In this document: positions 1 to 11,767 of the stretch, one piece after another
How the letters are laid out: each line of letters opens with the position of its first letter
Position numbering within the stretch: the stretch's first letter is position 1
Assembly: GCA_022559845.1 (NCBI GenBank)
Contig: CM040121.1
Location: 506,086,566-506,150,565, forward strand
Origin: Amorphophallus konjac
Taxonomy: Eukaryota; Streptophyta; Magnoliopsida; Alismatales; Araceae
DNA: 64,000 nucleotides
Reading direction: 5' to 3'
Translations under genes and position numbers: made by a program
The notes under the pieces: model-generated
Told to the model about the DNA's origin: nothing
Databases searched by the model: none
What the model saw: only the letters and a program-made list of their open reading frames with translations

Positions 1-1
1 G

Positions 2-3000
2 AAAGGCAGCAAGCTGAGGATCCGGGTAGGGCAGTGGATTCAGTACTTCTTTGACGGTCCCCTGAAATATGCCGACTTCCCTTCCGTGGGTCCGACTGCT
101 AGCAAGCAGGTAAGGGCTCCTCGTTATAAGTCGGCGCTGCCATCTTCATTGCGCCGTGCAGGCAGCGGTGGTCCCAACCCAGCAGGCGTAGACCCCATCA
201 CACATTGTGCGGCTTACTTCACATTCTGGCTGTGCACTTTCGCTCTCCCTCAAGGGGACGAGACAATCATCCGGCCAGAAGCTATATATCCGGCCTGTCA
301 GATGGCCTGGGGAATGAGGCTGTCGCTCTGCCCAGTGGCCCTGTGTTTGATATACAAGTCTTTGGGGGATCTATACAAGCATCGGACTCCCCGTTCTTTG
401 AGGACCGTGGGTCCTTTTCATTTCTTCAACGCCTGGGTCTGCAGTTTATTTCCTGAGTTGGCTCCCAGAACTTTGCAGGAAGATACAGTACTGCCCAGAA
501 TGATTGAGTTTGCCAGTGCTGAACCTGGTCCTTTCTATGATCAGCTGTTCAAAATAAGGGGTCGACTGATAAAGGTGCCGGTGGATGCCCCTGGCAGTAT
601 TCATTTCTGGAGCTTGGCGGCAGGTTCAGCTCCTTTGATTCATTCTCAGAGAGAGTGCAAGCTGGAAGAGGTAGAGACCTATATTCATCCTGTCTCAGGG
701 GTTAACACTGCTCGGCCAATCCTGGAGCCGGAGCTGGTCAGATGGGCCATGGCCATCCGGCCTAGTGTCTTAGTTTTCAGAAAGGGTGGCCTGCTCCTTC
801 TGGAACCATACTATCCATTCCGCTTTGGGTGGAACTTTGGTTGCGACCAGCATATCCCCACAACGGTTGCTCAATTTCCCCTGGATAGCCGGGCTAAGCA
901 TGGGTCCACCATTGTCGGCGATGGCCGGTTGTGGTGGGATTTTTACCATCGCCAGGACGGTGCAGTTTTTAGAGTTCCCACAGTTTCTAATCGTGTTCCC
1001 CGGGTAACATCAGAATATATCAAATGGTGGAACATTCGAACCAGCTTTTACAGGGATAGTAGAGGTGCATTCTGGGACGTGGCCGAGCGTTCCTTTCTGA
1101 AACAACAGCCCGGGCCAGTGTTTGACATCCCCGAGGCCCACCTGAAAAGTCTTTATTCACAGCACCAGAGGGAGGCGGAGAACTATCTGGCCCAGCGTCA
1201 GGCTTTGAAGGAAAAGAATTCTGACCCGCCTGCTCCTGTTTTCGCTGCTATCAACAAGGACACTTTCATGCAGAGCTTGAAACATCTGAGCCATGTAGGG
1301 GGCGCTCATTTGGAGGCGCAACAATACCCATTTCCTGTCGAAGAGCCGCTCCCGGCAGTAGTCCCTTGGAGGGGTCCGGCAGATAGATTTCATCCCTATA
1401 GGACGTTTGTGCGCCGGGAAGATAGAACCCAGACGTACTACAAGCAAACGTCTTGGCTGTTTATTCTGCTGAATTTACATGGATTATCTGCAGAAAGCCC
1501 GATAGCCGGCATATTGAACAAGCCGTTGTTTATCTCTTTTCATTATGTCGACGGCTGGGGTATGGACCACCTCGACTTATTTCGGTGTCTTGACCTTCAT
1601 GGTCATAGTGACCTGGCAGCTTTAGTGGAGAAGTGCCAGGTACTTGGCGATGTATGCTGGCTTATCAAGGAGGCTGCTTCCCACTCCAAGGAGGTAGCTT
1701 ATCTGTACTGGCCGCTCTCTGTCTTTTACGACGGCCCAGCAAGTATGATCTCTTCTTTTCTGACTGCGGTGATTTCTGCTCAGTATTCACACTTTGCATC
1801 CACTGATCACATTACCTCTCTGACATCTTCAACAGACAGGCCTGATATAAAGCGACAGGGGCTTTATAGAAAAATCATTGCGCAGGCTGAGAAGCCTACT
1901 TATTTTGAAATCCCTGCAGCAGCACCGACTACTACTCCCCTGCCTCCCGGCAAGAAGAGAAAGGCTTCCGTAGTTAAGGTTGCAGTTGGGAAGGCCAGGA
2001 AGGCCAAGAAGACTTATGCTCAGCAATCAGCTTTGGTAGCTATGGACACCGGGACCCCTCTCCCTGATATTCCCTCATTTGATGAGTTCAAATCTGAAAG
2101 GGAGGCTGCTCAGACATCAGTTCAGGGTAACATCAATAACCTGCAATTGCATTCCTCATCCTCTTTCGCTGGATTTCAAAGAAGTCCTTGAATCTGACCC
2201 CTTCCTTTTGCACAGCCCAAGAGCCAGTTGTAGCACCTTATGTGGTGGAGACCAGGTTGCCTTCTCCCACGCCGGTTAGTGAGGCGGAGGGTAAGTGTAT
2301 TTTCTCATCTGTTTCACACTTGCATTGTCTTCTTTGCTATATTCCTCAGAGGCCCCTTTTTGCAGCAGTGGCAGGCGAAGAGCAGACTGAGGCTATGATG
2401 ACAGAAGAATTGCTTCAACCGCAGGAGGGTCACAAGACTCAGTCGAAGTAGAGTACTGTTCCGGCCAGGCACATAATTACCCGGTCTACATCCCGACATG
2501 TTTTAGAGGTGGCCCCACAGCGTATAGCTAGTGTGGAAATATCCTCAGGCAGTTCTAAGACCGTCTCTGATGAGGAGGAAGCGACTTTCAGCGGCAGTGA
2601 GGGGGATGCTCCTGAATCAGAGGCCCCGCTTGTATTTGTAAAAGGTGTTCTGCCTTTTCAGCCTGCTAAGCTACTGGTGCTATCTTCTGAGGAGGAGTTG
2701 CAAGAGGAGTTTGCTGGGCTCGACACCGAGATCGACATAACTCCACCGTTTGTTATTCCGACCACGGAGCTTCCTCCTCTTTCACCCCACTTCGAGGGTG
2801 TGGACCCTGCTTCAAAGGTGGGTTCCTTTTCATGTTTGTTGCTTCATCTGTTTCTTTCATCTAGTGCTGAAAGTTGCTTTGCTTTGGTCTTAGGGCATTG
2901 TCACTGCTAGCTCAGACACAACCGCAGCTATCACAGACATTTCTTCTACAAACTGGGCTATTGTCCCTTTTCTGCCTTTAACTTGCATGGGAGTTCCTGA

Positions 3001-4099
3001 GATCATTCGCCCTGTGCCAGTGCGGATACAGTCTTCGACAGATTTAACATCGTTGGACTTAGGGGCCTCAGGAGAGAGTTGCATTCCTATCAGGGCTTCA
3101 GATTTCAGAGCCGAAGCCGATCCATCTAGAAGCTCCGCTTTTATACCGGCTGCAGTAATGTCAATTGCGCCCGAGTCAGCAGTCCCTGTCATAGTGGCTA
3201 TAGAGACTGGACTTCTGCCTTCTCCGACTATGGCAGCTTCCTCCCTGTCACCAGAAAGAGCAGCTGAAGATGAAGCCCCTATTCAAGAGACTCATGAAGA
3301 GGCAGCTCTATCCTTCATCGATTCTCCCCCTGTGGGTGTTCAAGCTATAGCTTCCGATACAGCGATAGGGGAGGAATCTTCAGCTCAGCAGGAGAGCACA
3401 GAGAAGGACTGGCCAGCCCCTACAGCAGATCTGCCGTCTTCGTCCTCTCAGTCGGACGTTGCATTGTGGGAAGATATCGATGGCGAGGTGACCTTTGAAG
3501 TCGTCCCCTCTGCCTCCTTCGGCTTCGCTTCCTCTGACAACTTTGTCTGGCAGCATCTGGACATGCTACGTCAGCTGGTAGAATCCCAGCCTGGCTTGAC
3601 GTATCTGCAACTGAAGGAAATCGCCAATCACTTCACCGCTGGCTTGCAGGCCATGGGCTGCCCTTTGGACATATGGGTTCAGCGGGTGCTGCTTCTACTG
3701 AAATTCGTGCATCGGAGAGACTTCCTAGCACGGACTATGGTTGATAAGCTAACGGCGTTGAAGTTGCAGAGGTCAGAATATAAATCTGAGCTGGGGAAGC
3801 TGACGCTTATGCTTGATGGACGCCGAGCCGAGCTACAAGGTGCTATTCAGCGGGAAGAAGCTGTGCGGGACCGGATGGCCATCCTGGAGACGGAGCTCTC
3901 TGGACTTCGAGCCGAACTGCAGCAATTATCCTTTATCCGGCCGCGGTCCGAAGAGGAGGTAGCCTCGCTGGAGGGACGAGTGATGTCTCTCCAGGACATG
4001 TCCATTGGACTTCAGGAGGAGGAGGCGCGCCTTCATGAGCTGGGGGCCGCTCCTTATGTGGGTCTTCTGGCCTTTGAAGATATATTCCGACGGCCATAA
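2..4099 (+). CDS. Spliced antisense gene: plant mobile domain protein with C-terminal coiled coil, 5' end outside window, one in-frame stop
   Basis: The frame is open from base 2, so the start is outside the window. Four exons fit: 2-2126, 2216-2290, 2366-2817 and 2894-4099. Each junction is GT-AG and keeps the frame; without splicing the frame stops at 2189-2191 and 2908-2910. Exon 1 resembles the plant mobile domain (PMD): an aromatic/Leu-rich stretch near 200-370, then NFGCDQHIP near 831-857, like the FGxDQxIP core of PMD proteins, then YIKWW near 1017. A basic cluster GKKRKA...KARKAKK (1948-2012) looks like a nuclear localisation signal. Exons 2-3 are acidic and low complexity. Exon 4 ends in a Leu/Glu/Arg heptad-rich coiled coil (about 3740-4060) and the motif EDIFRRP. 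One TAG at 2449-2451 breaks exon 3, so this copy is probably a recent pseudogene. PMD proteins include host silencing factors of the MAIN/MAIL type; a silencing-related role here is only inference. Confidence 0.75.
2127..2215 (+). other. Predicted intron 1 of antisense gene
   Basis: Donor G|GTAACA, acceptor TTTTGCACAG|CC, 89 nt. Removing it joins a split codon and skips the TGA at 2189-2191, so the frame carries on into QEPVVAPYVVET. Predicted by eye; no transcript evidence. Confidence 0.65.
2291..2365 (+). other. Predicted intron 2 of antisense gene
   Basis: Strong donor GAGG|GTAAGT and pyrimidine-rich acceptor CTTTTTGCAG, 75 nt. The length is a multiple of three and the intron is itself open, so retention would add 25 residues. 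A nearer AG at 2348-2349 would lead to an early stop, so 2365 is preferred. Confidence 0.65.
2818..2893 (+). other. Predicted intron 3 of antisense gene
   Basis: Donor CAAAG|GTGGGT, T-rich interior, acceptor GGTCTTAG|GG, 76 nt. Splicing avoids the stop at 2908-2910 and joins the frame to the long exon 4 at a codon boundary. Confidence 0.65.
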
Positions 4100-4532
4100 A
4101 TTGTCTATCCCTTCTTTTTCTTTTTGTTCTCTTTTGTGATATGGTGTCCCCTCCCTCGGGGCCCTTTATGTACTCCCTTTTTAATGGAAAGGAATCTCTT
4201 GGCTTCATGCATCTCCATCTTATTATGCATGTGGTTTTATCACTTTGGAAGGTGGGGTAGCGGTTTTGACAATCCCTCATGAGAATGGCTCGTACCTTGG
4301 CAGGAGAGCGTCCACCCCTTCAGAGAAAGGATGGGGAACTCGCTCCACCGCGTGACGGCATCCGAGGAGGTGCTTGAACCGAATTTTGTTGGTGGCAGCA
4401 AACGTCCTATTGGCCATGTGTGCCGTAAGGGAGACGATTTGCCAGAATGCAAATGAGGGGGTCTCATCAGAGTAGACGTATGGTCTAGGCTGGGTAGAGA
4501 CTATTGCAGGTGGGACATTGAAAAGGATATGT
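4100..4532. other. Spacer after the antisense gene, no gene seen
   Basis: This holds the 3' untranslated region of the antisense gene: a T-rich run after the stop, then diverged sequence containing TCATCAGA and GTATGGTCTA words that lead into the 130-bp array. No convincing coding frame is present on either strand. Confidence 0.6.
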
Positions 4533-6545
4533 GGTTCTCATCAGAACGGACATAAAGTACGAACTGGACAGATTGTATCATTGGCCGGGCGATGTACCGA
4601 TCAGCCAACGGTTGACTTCATCATCGATATTGAGCTTATATCGATGCAAGGGGGATTTTAGAATAGACGTAAGGTCTAAATTGGGTAGGGTTTCATCATT
4701 GATCGGGCAAGGTGCCGGTCGATCAATAGCGGGTTTCATCATCGATATTGGGTTTATATCGACGCAAAGGGATTTCATGAGTTTCATCAGAATAGACGTA
4801 AGGTCTAAACTGGATAGGGTATTATCATTGATCGGGCAAGGTGCCAATCGATCAACAGTTGGTTTCATCATCGATATTGGGTTTATATCGACGCAAAGGG
4901 ATTTCATGAGTTTCATCAGAATAGACGTAAGGTCTAAACTGGATAGGGTTTCATCATTGATCGGGCAAGGTGCCGGTCGATCAACAGTTAGTTTCATCAT
5001 CGATATTGGGTTTATATCGACGCAAAGGGGTTTCATGAGTTTCATCAGAATAGACATAAGGTCTAAACTGGATAGGGTTTCATCATTGATCGGGCAAGGT
5101 GCCGGTCGATCAACAGTTGGTTTCATCATCGATATTGGGTTTATATCGATGCAAAGAAAGTGTTATAAGTTTCATCAGAATAGACGTAAGGTCTAAACTG
5201 GATAGGGTATTATCATTGATCGGGCAAGGTGCCAATCGATCAACAGTTGGTTTCATCATCGATATTGGGTTTATATCGATGCAAAGGGATTTCATGAGTT
5301 TCATCAGAATAGACGTAAGGTCTAAACTGGATAGGGTTTCATCATTGATCGGGCAAGGTGCCGGTCGATCAACAGTTAGTTTCATCATCGATATTGGGTT
5401 TATATCGACGCAAAGGGGTTTCATGAGTTTCATCAGAATAGACGTAAGGTCTAAACTGGATAGGGTTTCATCATTGATCGGGCAAGGTGCCGGTCGATCA
5501 ACAGTTGGTTTCATCATCGATATTGGGTTTATATCGATGCAAAGAAAGTGTTATAAGTTTCATCAGAATAGACGTAAGGTCTAAACCGGATAGGGTTTCA
5601 TCATTGATCGGGCAAGGTGCCAATCGATCAACAGTTGGTTTCATCATCGATATTGGGTTTATATCGATGCAAAGAAAGTGTTATAAGTTTCATCAGAATA
5701 GACGTAAGGTCTAAACTGGATAGGGTTTCATCATTGATCGGGCAAGGTGCCAATCGATCAACAGTTGGTTTCATCATCGATATTGGGTTTATATCGACGC
5801 AAAGGGATTTCATGAGTTTCATCAGAATAGACGTAAGGTCTAAACCGGATAGGGTTTCATCATTAATCGGCCAAGGTGCCGGTCGATCAACAGTTGGTTT
5901 CATCATCGATATCGGGTTTATATCGATGCAAAGAAAGTGTTATAAGTTTCATCAGAATAGACGTAAGGTCTAAACTGGATAGGGTTTCATCATTGATCGG
6001 GCAAGGTGCCAATCGATCAACAGTTAGTTTCATCATCGATATTGGGTTTATATCGATGCAAAGAAAGTGTTATAAGTTTCATCAGAATAGACGTAAGGTC
6101 TAAACTGGATAGGGTTTCATCATTGATCGGGCAAGGTGCCAATCGATCAACAGTTGGTTTCATCATCGATATTGGGTTTATATCGACGCAAAGGGATTTC
6201 ATGAGTTTCATCAGAATGGACGTAAGGTCTAAACCGGACAGAGGATTTCATCATTGATCGGGCGAGGTGCCGGTCGATCAATGGTGGGACGTACGTGAAG
6301 GTGTAGGTCTCGTCAGGACATACGTAAGGTCTATTCCAACAGGTTTTATCGCAGGTGGGGCTTGCCAAGAAATGCGTAGGTTCCATCAGGACAGACGTGA
6401 GGTCCGAGCTGGACAGGCTTTAGCAGAATGGTGATGGGTTTCATTGTCGGTGGGACGTTTGAAAGAGGGTATGTAGATTTCATCAGGGTAAACGTAAGGT
6501 CTACCCCGGAAGGGTTTTATCATCGGTGGGGAACGGAGCCAACTG
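4533..6545. repeat. Tandem array of about 130-bp units (13-14 good copies plus degenerate ends)
   Basis: The landmark GTAAGGTCTAAAC recurs near 4799, 4928, 5058, 5187, 5316, 5446, 5575, 5705, 5834, 5964, 6093 and 6222, a period of 129-130 bp, with weaker units at both ends. Each unit has two dyads: TCGATAT/ATATCGA with a 7-nt loop, and TTGATCG/CGATCAA with a 14-nt loop. Unit variants (CATGAGTTTC versus TGTTATAAGTTTC; GCCGG versus GCCAA) alternate in blocks, suggesting expansion of multi-unit segments. Long open frames on both strands here simply reflect the stop-poor unit and are not genes. Confidence 0.95.
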
Positions 6546-6616
6546 ACCGACGGTTTCATCAGTGAAGGGGAGGTAAAGGCAGCGTGCCGGTTGGCATGGA
6601 ACTTCGAATTACCACA

Positions 6617-6826
6617 TTACTGACCCAAGCGCCCTTTCGGGTTTTCACCGGAGCCAGCCCCCTCTTGCTTTTACCCACGCGCCCTTTCGGGTTTTCACAT
6701 GGCGGGGTACCCGATTTTGCCTGCAGTGCCCTTTCGGGTTTTCACCACAGCTGAGTTTTAGCGATTTTTTTGCCCTCGTTCAGAATGTCCGAACAAGTCT
6801 GGCGGGGTATCTCTATTTTTAACCCC

Positions 6827-6830
<4 letters not shown>
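6617..6830. repeat. Module with three CCCTTTCGGGTTTTCAC words, copy 1
   Basis: The word GCCCTTTCGGGTTTTCAC occurs three times at about 45-60 bp spacing, separated by CAGCCCCCTCTT and GGCGGGGTACCCGATTTTGCC segments, ending in GGCGGGGTATCTCTATTTTTAACCCCAT. The whole module recurs at 7455-7664, so the tract between them was duplicated as one block. Confidence 0.85.
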
Positions 6831-6868
<38 letters not shown>

Positions 6869-6870
6869 TA
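6829..6870. repeat. TA microsatellite
   Basis: About 17 uninterrupted TA units followed by CATATATATT. It sits at the end of module copy 1, where copy 2 has an ordinary T-rich run. Confidence 0.95.
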
Positions 6871-6879
6871 TTTCTTGAA

Positions 6880-7440
6880 TTGGGACTTTAGCACGGATCA
6901 GGCGATGTGCTACTTCATCAGTGGCTGCTCTTATCATCGGTATTGGGTATATTCCGATGCAAGGATTTCATAGGCTTCATCAGGATAGACGTAAGGTCTA
7001 AACTGGATAGGTTTCATCATTGATCGGGCAGGATGCCGACCGATCAACAGCAGGTTTCATCATCGGTATTGGGTTTATACCAATGCAAGGATTTCGTAAG
7101 TTTCATCAGGATAGACGTAAGGTCTAAACCGGACAGGTTTTATCATTGATCGGGTAGTGCGCCAATCGATCAACAGCAGGTTTCATCATCGGTATTGGGT
7201 TTATACCAATACAAAGATTTCATATGTTTCATCAGGATAGACGTAGGGTCTAAACTGGATAGGTTTCATCATTGATCGGGCAGGATGCCGATCGATCAAC
7301 GGTGAACTTCACCATGGTGGGACTTTGGACAAGGTATGATTATCAGGACAGACGTAGGGTCTATACTGGGTGGGTTTGATCGTTGATCGGGAAAGGTGCC
7401 GGTCGATCGACGAGAGGTTCATGGCGGGAGGTGAGGCTTC
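6880..7440. repeat. Second, smaller block of the 130-bp repeat family
   Basis: Three clear units (GTAAGGTCTAAAC near 6991 and 7120, GTAGGGTCTAAAC near 7249) plus degenerate ends. They differ from the first block (ATCGGTATTGGGTTTATACC instead of the ATCGATATT form), so the blocks diverged before the first one expanded. Confidence 0.9.
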
Positions 7441-7454
7441 TTTAGGATCACCAC

Positions 7455-7664
7455 GTTACTGACTCAAGCGCCCTTTCGGGTTTTCACCGGGGCCAGCCCC
7501 CTCTTACTTTTGCCCACGCGCCCTTTCAGGTTTTCACGTGGCGGGGTACCCGATTTTGCCTGAAGTGCCCTTTCGAGTTTTCACCACAGCTGGGTTTTAG
7601 CCATTTTTGCCCTTGCTCAGAAAACCTGAACAAGACCGGCGGGGTATCTCTATTTTTAACCCCA
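7455..7664. repeat. Module with CCCTTTCGGGTTTTCAC words, copy 2
   Basis: Near-copy of 6617-6830, with the same three words (one CAGG and one CGAG variant) and the same spacer text. It bounds the second 130-bp block on the pol side. Confidence 0.85.
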
Positions 7665-7739
7665 TCTTTTTTATTTATTTATTTTCATTCTTTTATTCTC
7701 TCTTCCCCTCTTTTTTGGGAGGGTGACAAGTCGGAATGC

Positions 7740-8385
7740 CATTAGATCATGATGAAGGATGGCTTGGCTAGGGCGGAGTGCTGCTATACCAAGAAGGGGT
7801 GTAGCTCGGCTAGGGCGGGATGCTGCTAGACCAAGGAAAGGGTATATCTCGGCTAGGGCTGGATGCCACTAAGCCAAAGAAAGGTAGCTTGGTTAGGGCG
7901 GAGTGCCACTAATCCAAGGAAAGGGTGTAGCTCGGCTAAGGCGGGATGCCACTAGGCCGAGGAAAGGTAGCTTGGTTAGGGCGGAGTGCCACTAGACCAA
8001 GGAAGAGGGTAACTCGGTTAGGGCGGAGTGCCACTAGACCAAGGAAGAGGGTAGCTCGGTTAGGGTGGAGTGCCACTGGACCAAGGAAAGGGTAGCTCGG
8101 CTAGGGCGGAGTGCCACTAGACCATGGAAGGGGTAGCTCGATCAGGGCGAAGTGCCACTGGACCAAGGAAAGATAGCTTGGTTAGGGCGGAGTGCCACTA
8201 GACCAAGGAAAGGTGGCTCGGTTAGGGCGGAGTGCCACTAATCCAAGGAAAGGGTGTATCTCGGCTAGGGCGGGATGCCACTAAGCCAAGGAAAGGGTGT
8301 ATCTCGGCTAGGGCTGGATGCCGCTAGACCAAGGAAAGGGTGTATCGCGACTAGGGCTGGATGCCACTAAGCCAAGGAAAGATAG
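7740..8385. repeat. Tandem array of about 40-46-bp units immediately after pol
   Basis: About 15 copies of a unit built on GGTAGCTCGGCTAGGGCGGAGTGCCACTAGACCAAGGAAAG-like text. Length varies because some units have GGGTGTATC and others GGTAGC. The array ends 13 bp from the pol stop at 8398. No unique spacers separate the units, so it is not a CRISPR-like array. Confidence 0.93.
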
Positions 8386-8397
8386 TTTTTGCCCGAT

Positions 8398-11300
8398 TAC
8401 TCGGGGAATATTGGTTGTGCAACATGATACAGCTTGAGGTGTTTACCGTTGAGTGGCGAGAATTGAATTTCCCCTCGATGGTTAACAACTACGTAGGCCC
8501 CTCCTTCGTAGACCCTTTGTATCACATAAGGACCTTCTCAATTAGCATTCAGCTTTCCTTTTGGGTTGGACGCCATGACTTCTTTTTTCTTGACCATGAC
8601 GAGGTCACCTTTCTTGAATTCTCGTCCTCTTACGAGTTTATTGAATGCAGTGGCCATGCGGGCCTGATACATTTGGATATTCTTCTGAGCTTGGAGGCGC
8701 TTCCCTTCTAATTCAGTCAGTTCTTCTAACCTTCTTTCAGCATTTGTTTGTTCGCCACGGGCCAGGCCATATTGGATTGACACTCTGAGTGACGGGACTT
8801 CCAGCTCTAGTGGAACCACTGCCTCCGAGCCGTATACCAATGAGTATGGTGAGCACCCTGTAGGTGTCTTAAAGACGGTGCGGTATGCCCACAGAGCTTC
8901 ATACATCTTTTCTTCCCAGTCCTTCTTATTAGAACTGACAACCTTGGCTAGCAAGGTGCACAAAGTCTTGTTAAAAGCTTCTGCCAATCCGTTTGCCTGG
9001 GATTGTAGGGAGTGGAGGTTCTCCATTCAATCTTATACTTCTCGGCAAGCCGATAGATTTTCTGATTTCTGAAATGACTTCCATTATCAGATATTATTCG
9101 GTTGGGGATCCCGAACCGGAAGATAATATTCTGCTTGATAAATCTGGCGACCAGTTCACCAGTCACTTCTCTTAATGCTACAGCTTCCGCCCATCGGGAG
9201 AAGTAATCTGTCATGGCCAATATGTACTTATGACCGGCCGAGGAGGTCGGCAGTGGCCCAACTACATCAGTTCCCCATTGTGCAAACGGCCAGCTAGGGA
9301 CTGTAGGGTGCAGAGTTGTAGGTGGCCTTCTAGGCACGGTAGCATGCTCATGACACTTCTGGCATGACTTTGCAAATTTACAGCAGTCTTCAAACATGGT
9401 AGGCCAATAGTAGCCCAGCTTCTTGATTTCTATCTTCATTTTGGGGCCAGCCTGGTGGGCGCCTGCTGTCCCAGCGTGTATTTCTTTCATCGCTTGCCAA
9501 GCTTCCTCAGTGGACAGGCAGCGGAGTAGAATCTTTTTGCGTGCATCCGCCATTATTCGGAATAAAGTTCCATTTCTGAATTCATAGGAATCTTTGATTC
9601 TCAGGAGTTTCATCTTTTCCTCCCTTTTCTGTGGCAGCTGTTGGTGCAGAAACCACTGTAGCAAATGTTGTCTCCAATCAGACGCCTGTACTGCGCTGAT
9701 AGTGGCAACTTCTTCCTCTTCGGGGCACCCTTCTAGCATACTGGGGACTTGCCGCCGGTTCATAACAACAATGTTCAGTGTTTCATCTGGCGGGACTACT
9801 AGCGAGCTGGCCAGCTTTGCCAGTGCATCAGCCTGGGCATTATGTCCACGGCCCACATGTTTGAGTTCAATATGATAGAACTTTGCCATGAGGCGTACAG
9901 CTTTCTGGTGATAGGGATTTAGTTCTGGCTTCCGCACTTCGAACTCCCCTTGGACTTGTTTTATTATCAACATCGAATCCCCGAATACCTGAAGCATTTG
10001 GATACCCATGTTGAGGCTGATATTGAGTCCGATTATCAGAGCTTCATATTCGGCTTCATTATTGGTGCATGGCTTGTTTATAGAACAGGAAGTATGCACA
10101 ACCTCCCCCTCTGGTGATTTCAGCACAATACTGGCTCCAGCCCGTATTCTGGTCTTTCCATCGGAATCTGTCTCCGTTCTGGATGCTCCATCAAAGAATA
10201 GTTGCCACATAACTGGCTGAGCTTGACAGGCCTCGAGTGTCTCATCATCGGGTAATTCAGTCCCCAACATATCATTCTCCGGCACAGGATGCTCCGTGAA
10301 GAAATCAGCCACGGCTTGTCCTTTTATTGCCCTCTGGGGTATATATGTGATATCGAATTCCATCAGAATTACTGCCCATTTGCCCAACCGGCCTTTCAGT
10401 ACTGGCTGAGTCAATATGTATTTGAGTGGATCTGCTGCAGATATCAATCTGATTTCATGTGACAGCATATAGTGCCGGAGCTTTTTGACGGCAAAGACTA
10501 GTGCCAAGCATGTCTTTTCTATATAGCTATAGCTTTCTTCGGTTCTAATCAGCCTCCGACTTAGGTAGTACAGGGCCTGCTCTTTGCCTTCTTCATTTAT
10601 CTGTGCCAGCATTGCCCCCAGGGAACAGTGTGCGGCTGAGATATACAATATCAAGGGTCTGCCCTTAACTGGTGCCCCCAGTACTGGAGGGGTTTTAAGA
10701 TATTCTTTCAGCTTTTCAAAGGCCTCCTGACATCCATCGTCCCAGAGGAACGGTACATCTTTCATCATGAGCTTGTGAAAGGGATGACATTGTCCTGACA
10801 GATTTGATATAAATCGTCGGACATAAGCCAGGCGCCCTTGCAGAGATCTCAGCTCGTGCAGATTCCTTGGTGGAGGGAGCTCCTGGATAGCTTTAATCTT
10901 GGATGGATCAATTTCAATACCCCTATGTCGGACAATAAATCCGAGGAATTTTCCACTGGACACGCCAAAGGCGCATTTCATAGGATTCATCTTGAGTTCA
11001 TATCGCAACCTCTGGAATACTATCCTTAGGTCTTGCAAATGATCTTCTCTTTTGCTGGTTTTTACCACCAGATCATCAATGTAGCACTCTACCTTTTTGA
11101 AGAGCAGGTCATCAAAGATCTTTGTCATAGCTCTTTGATAAGTAGCGCCGGCGTTCTTAAGGCCAAACGGCATTCTTTTGTAGTGGAATATTCCCTTTGG
11201 AGTGCGGAATGCAGTGTGCACTCTGTCTTCTTCAGCAATCCAGATCTGGTTGTATCCAGATGACCCATCCATGAATGACAGGGCTTCATGACCAATAGTC

Positions 11301-11767
11301 GCATCGATCATCACTTCAGTGATGGGCACTGGGAAATCATCTTTCGGGCAAGCCTTATTAAGGTCCCGAAAATCAACACATATTCTAATCTGCCCATTCT
11401 TCTTCTTTACGGGCACTATATTGGCCAGCCATGTAGTATACTGGTTTTCTTCGACAAAGCCTACCTTAATCAGCTTGTCAACTTCTTTGTTAATCTGGTT
11501 TATCAATTCAGGACGCATTCTCCTGGAAGGCTGCTTTACAGGGTTAGCCTCTGGGTTTATTGCCAATCGGCGCTGTGCCACATCAGAGCTCAGTCCTGGC
11601 ATTTCATCATATGTCCATGCAAAACAATCTCGAAATTCTGTCAAGAACTGTATATATTGTTCCCTGACATCTGGCTCCAGCAGTGCGCTGAGGAATGTCG
11701 GCCTTGGCTCATCTGCGAATCCCAAATTTATTTCTATCAGCTCATCGACGGTGGCTTGGCCTCCGTC
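8398..11767 (-). pseudogene. pol: pol of A1: reverse transcriptase, RNase H, second RNase H, integrase
   Basis: In the 925-codon frame from 11725, RT has LPPG-type folds and the catalytic YIDD at 11083-11072. The first RNase H lacks the usual acidic residues (YISAAHC; SAADPL). A second RNase H follows with its acidic residues present (FFDGAS, NNEAEYEA, VFGDS, QADALAK, about residues 510-635). Integrase shows the H-H-C-C finger (residues 750-791), D820 and D880. The frame shifts by one base near 9000, just before the catalytic Glu; the rest lies in the frame starting at 9026 and is cut by TGA at 8538-8540, after which homology continues to the TAA at 8398. An archaeal-type second RNase H is known from Tat elements. 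This copy is inactive. Confidence 0.92.

Noticed and set aside
4531..6257. Several long ORFs on both strands (up to 221 codons)
   Set aside because: All repeat the same 43-residue pattern and exist on both strands of the 130-bp array; they follow from a stop-poor tandem unit.
7740..8385. CRISPR-like regular repeats
   Set aside because: Units are contiguous with no unique spacers, lengths vary, and the context is a plant retrotransposon.
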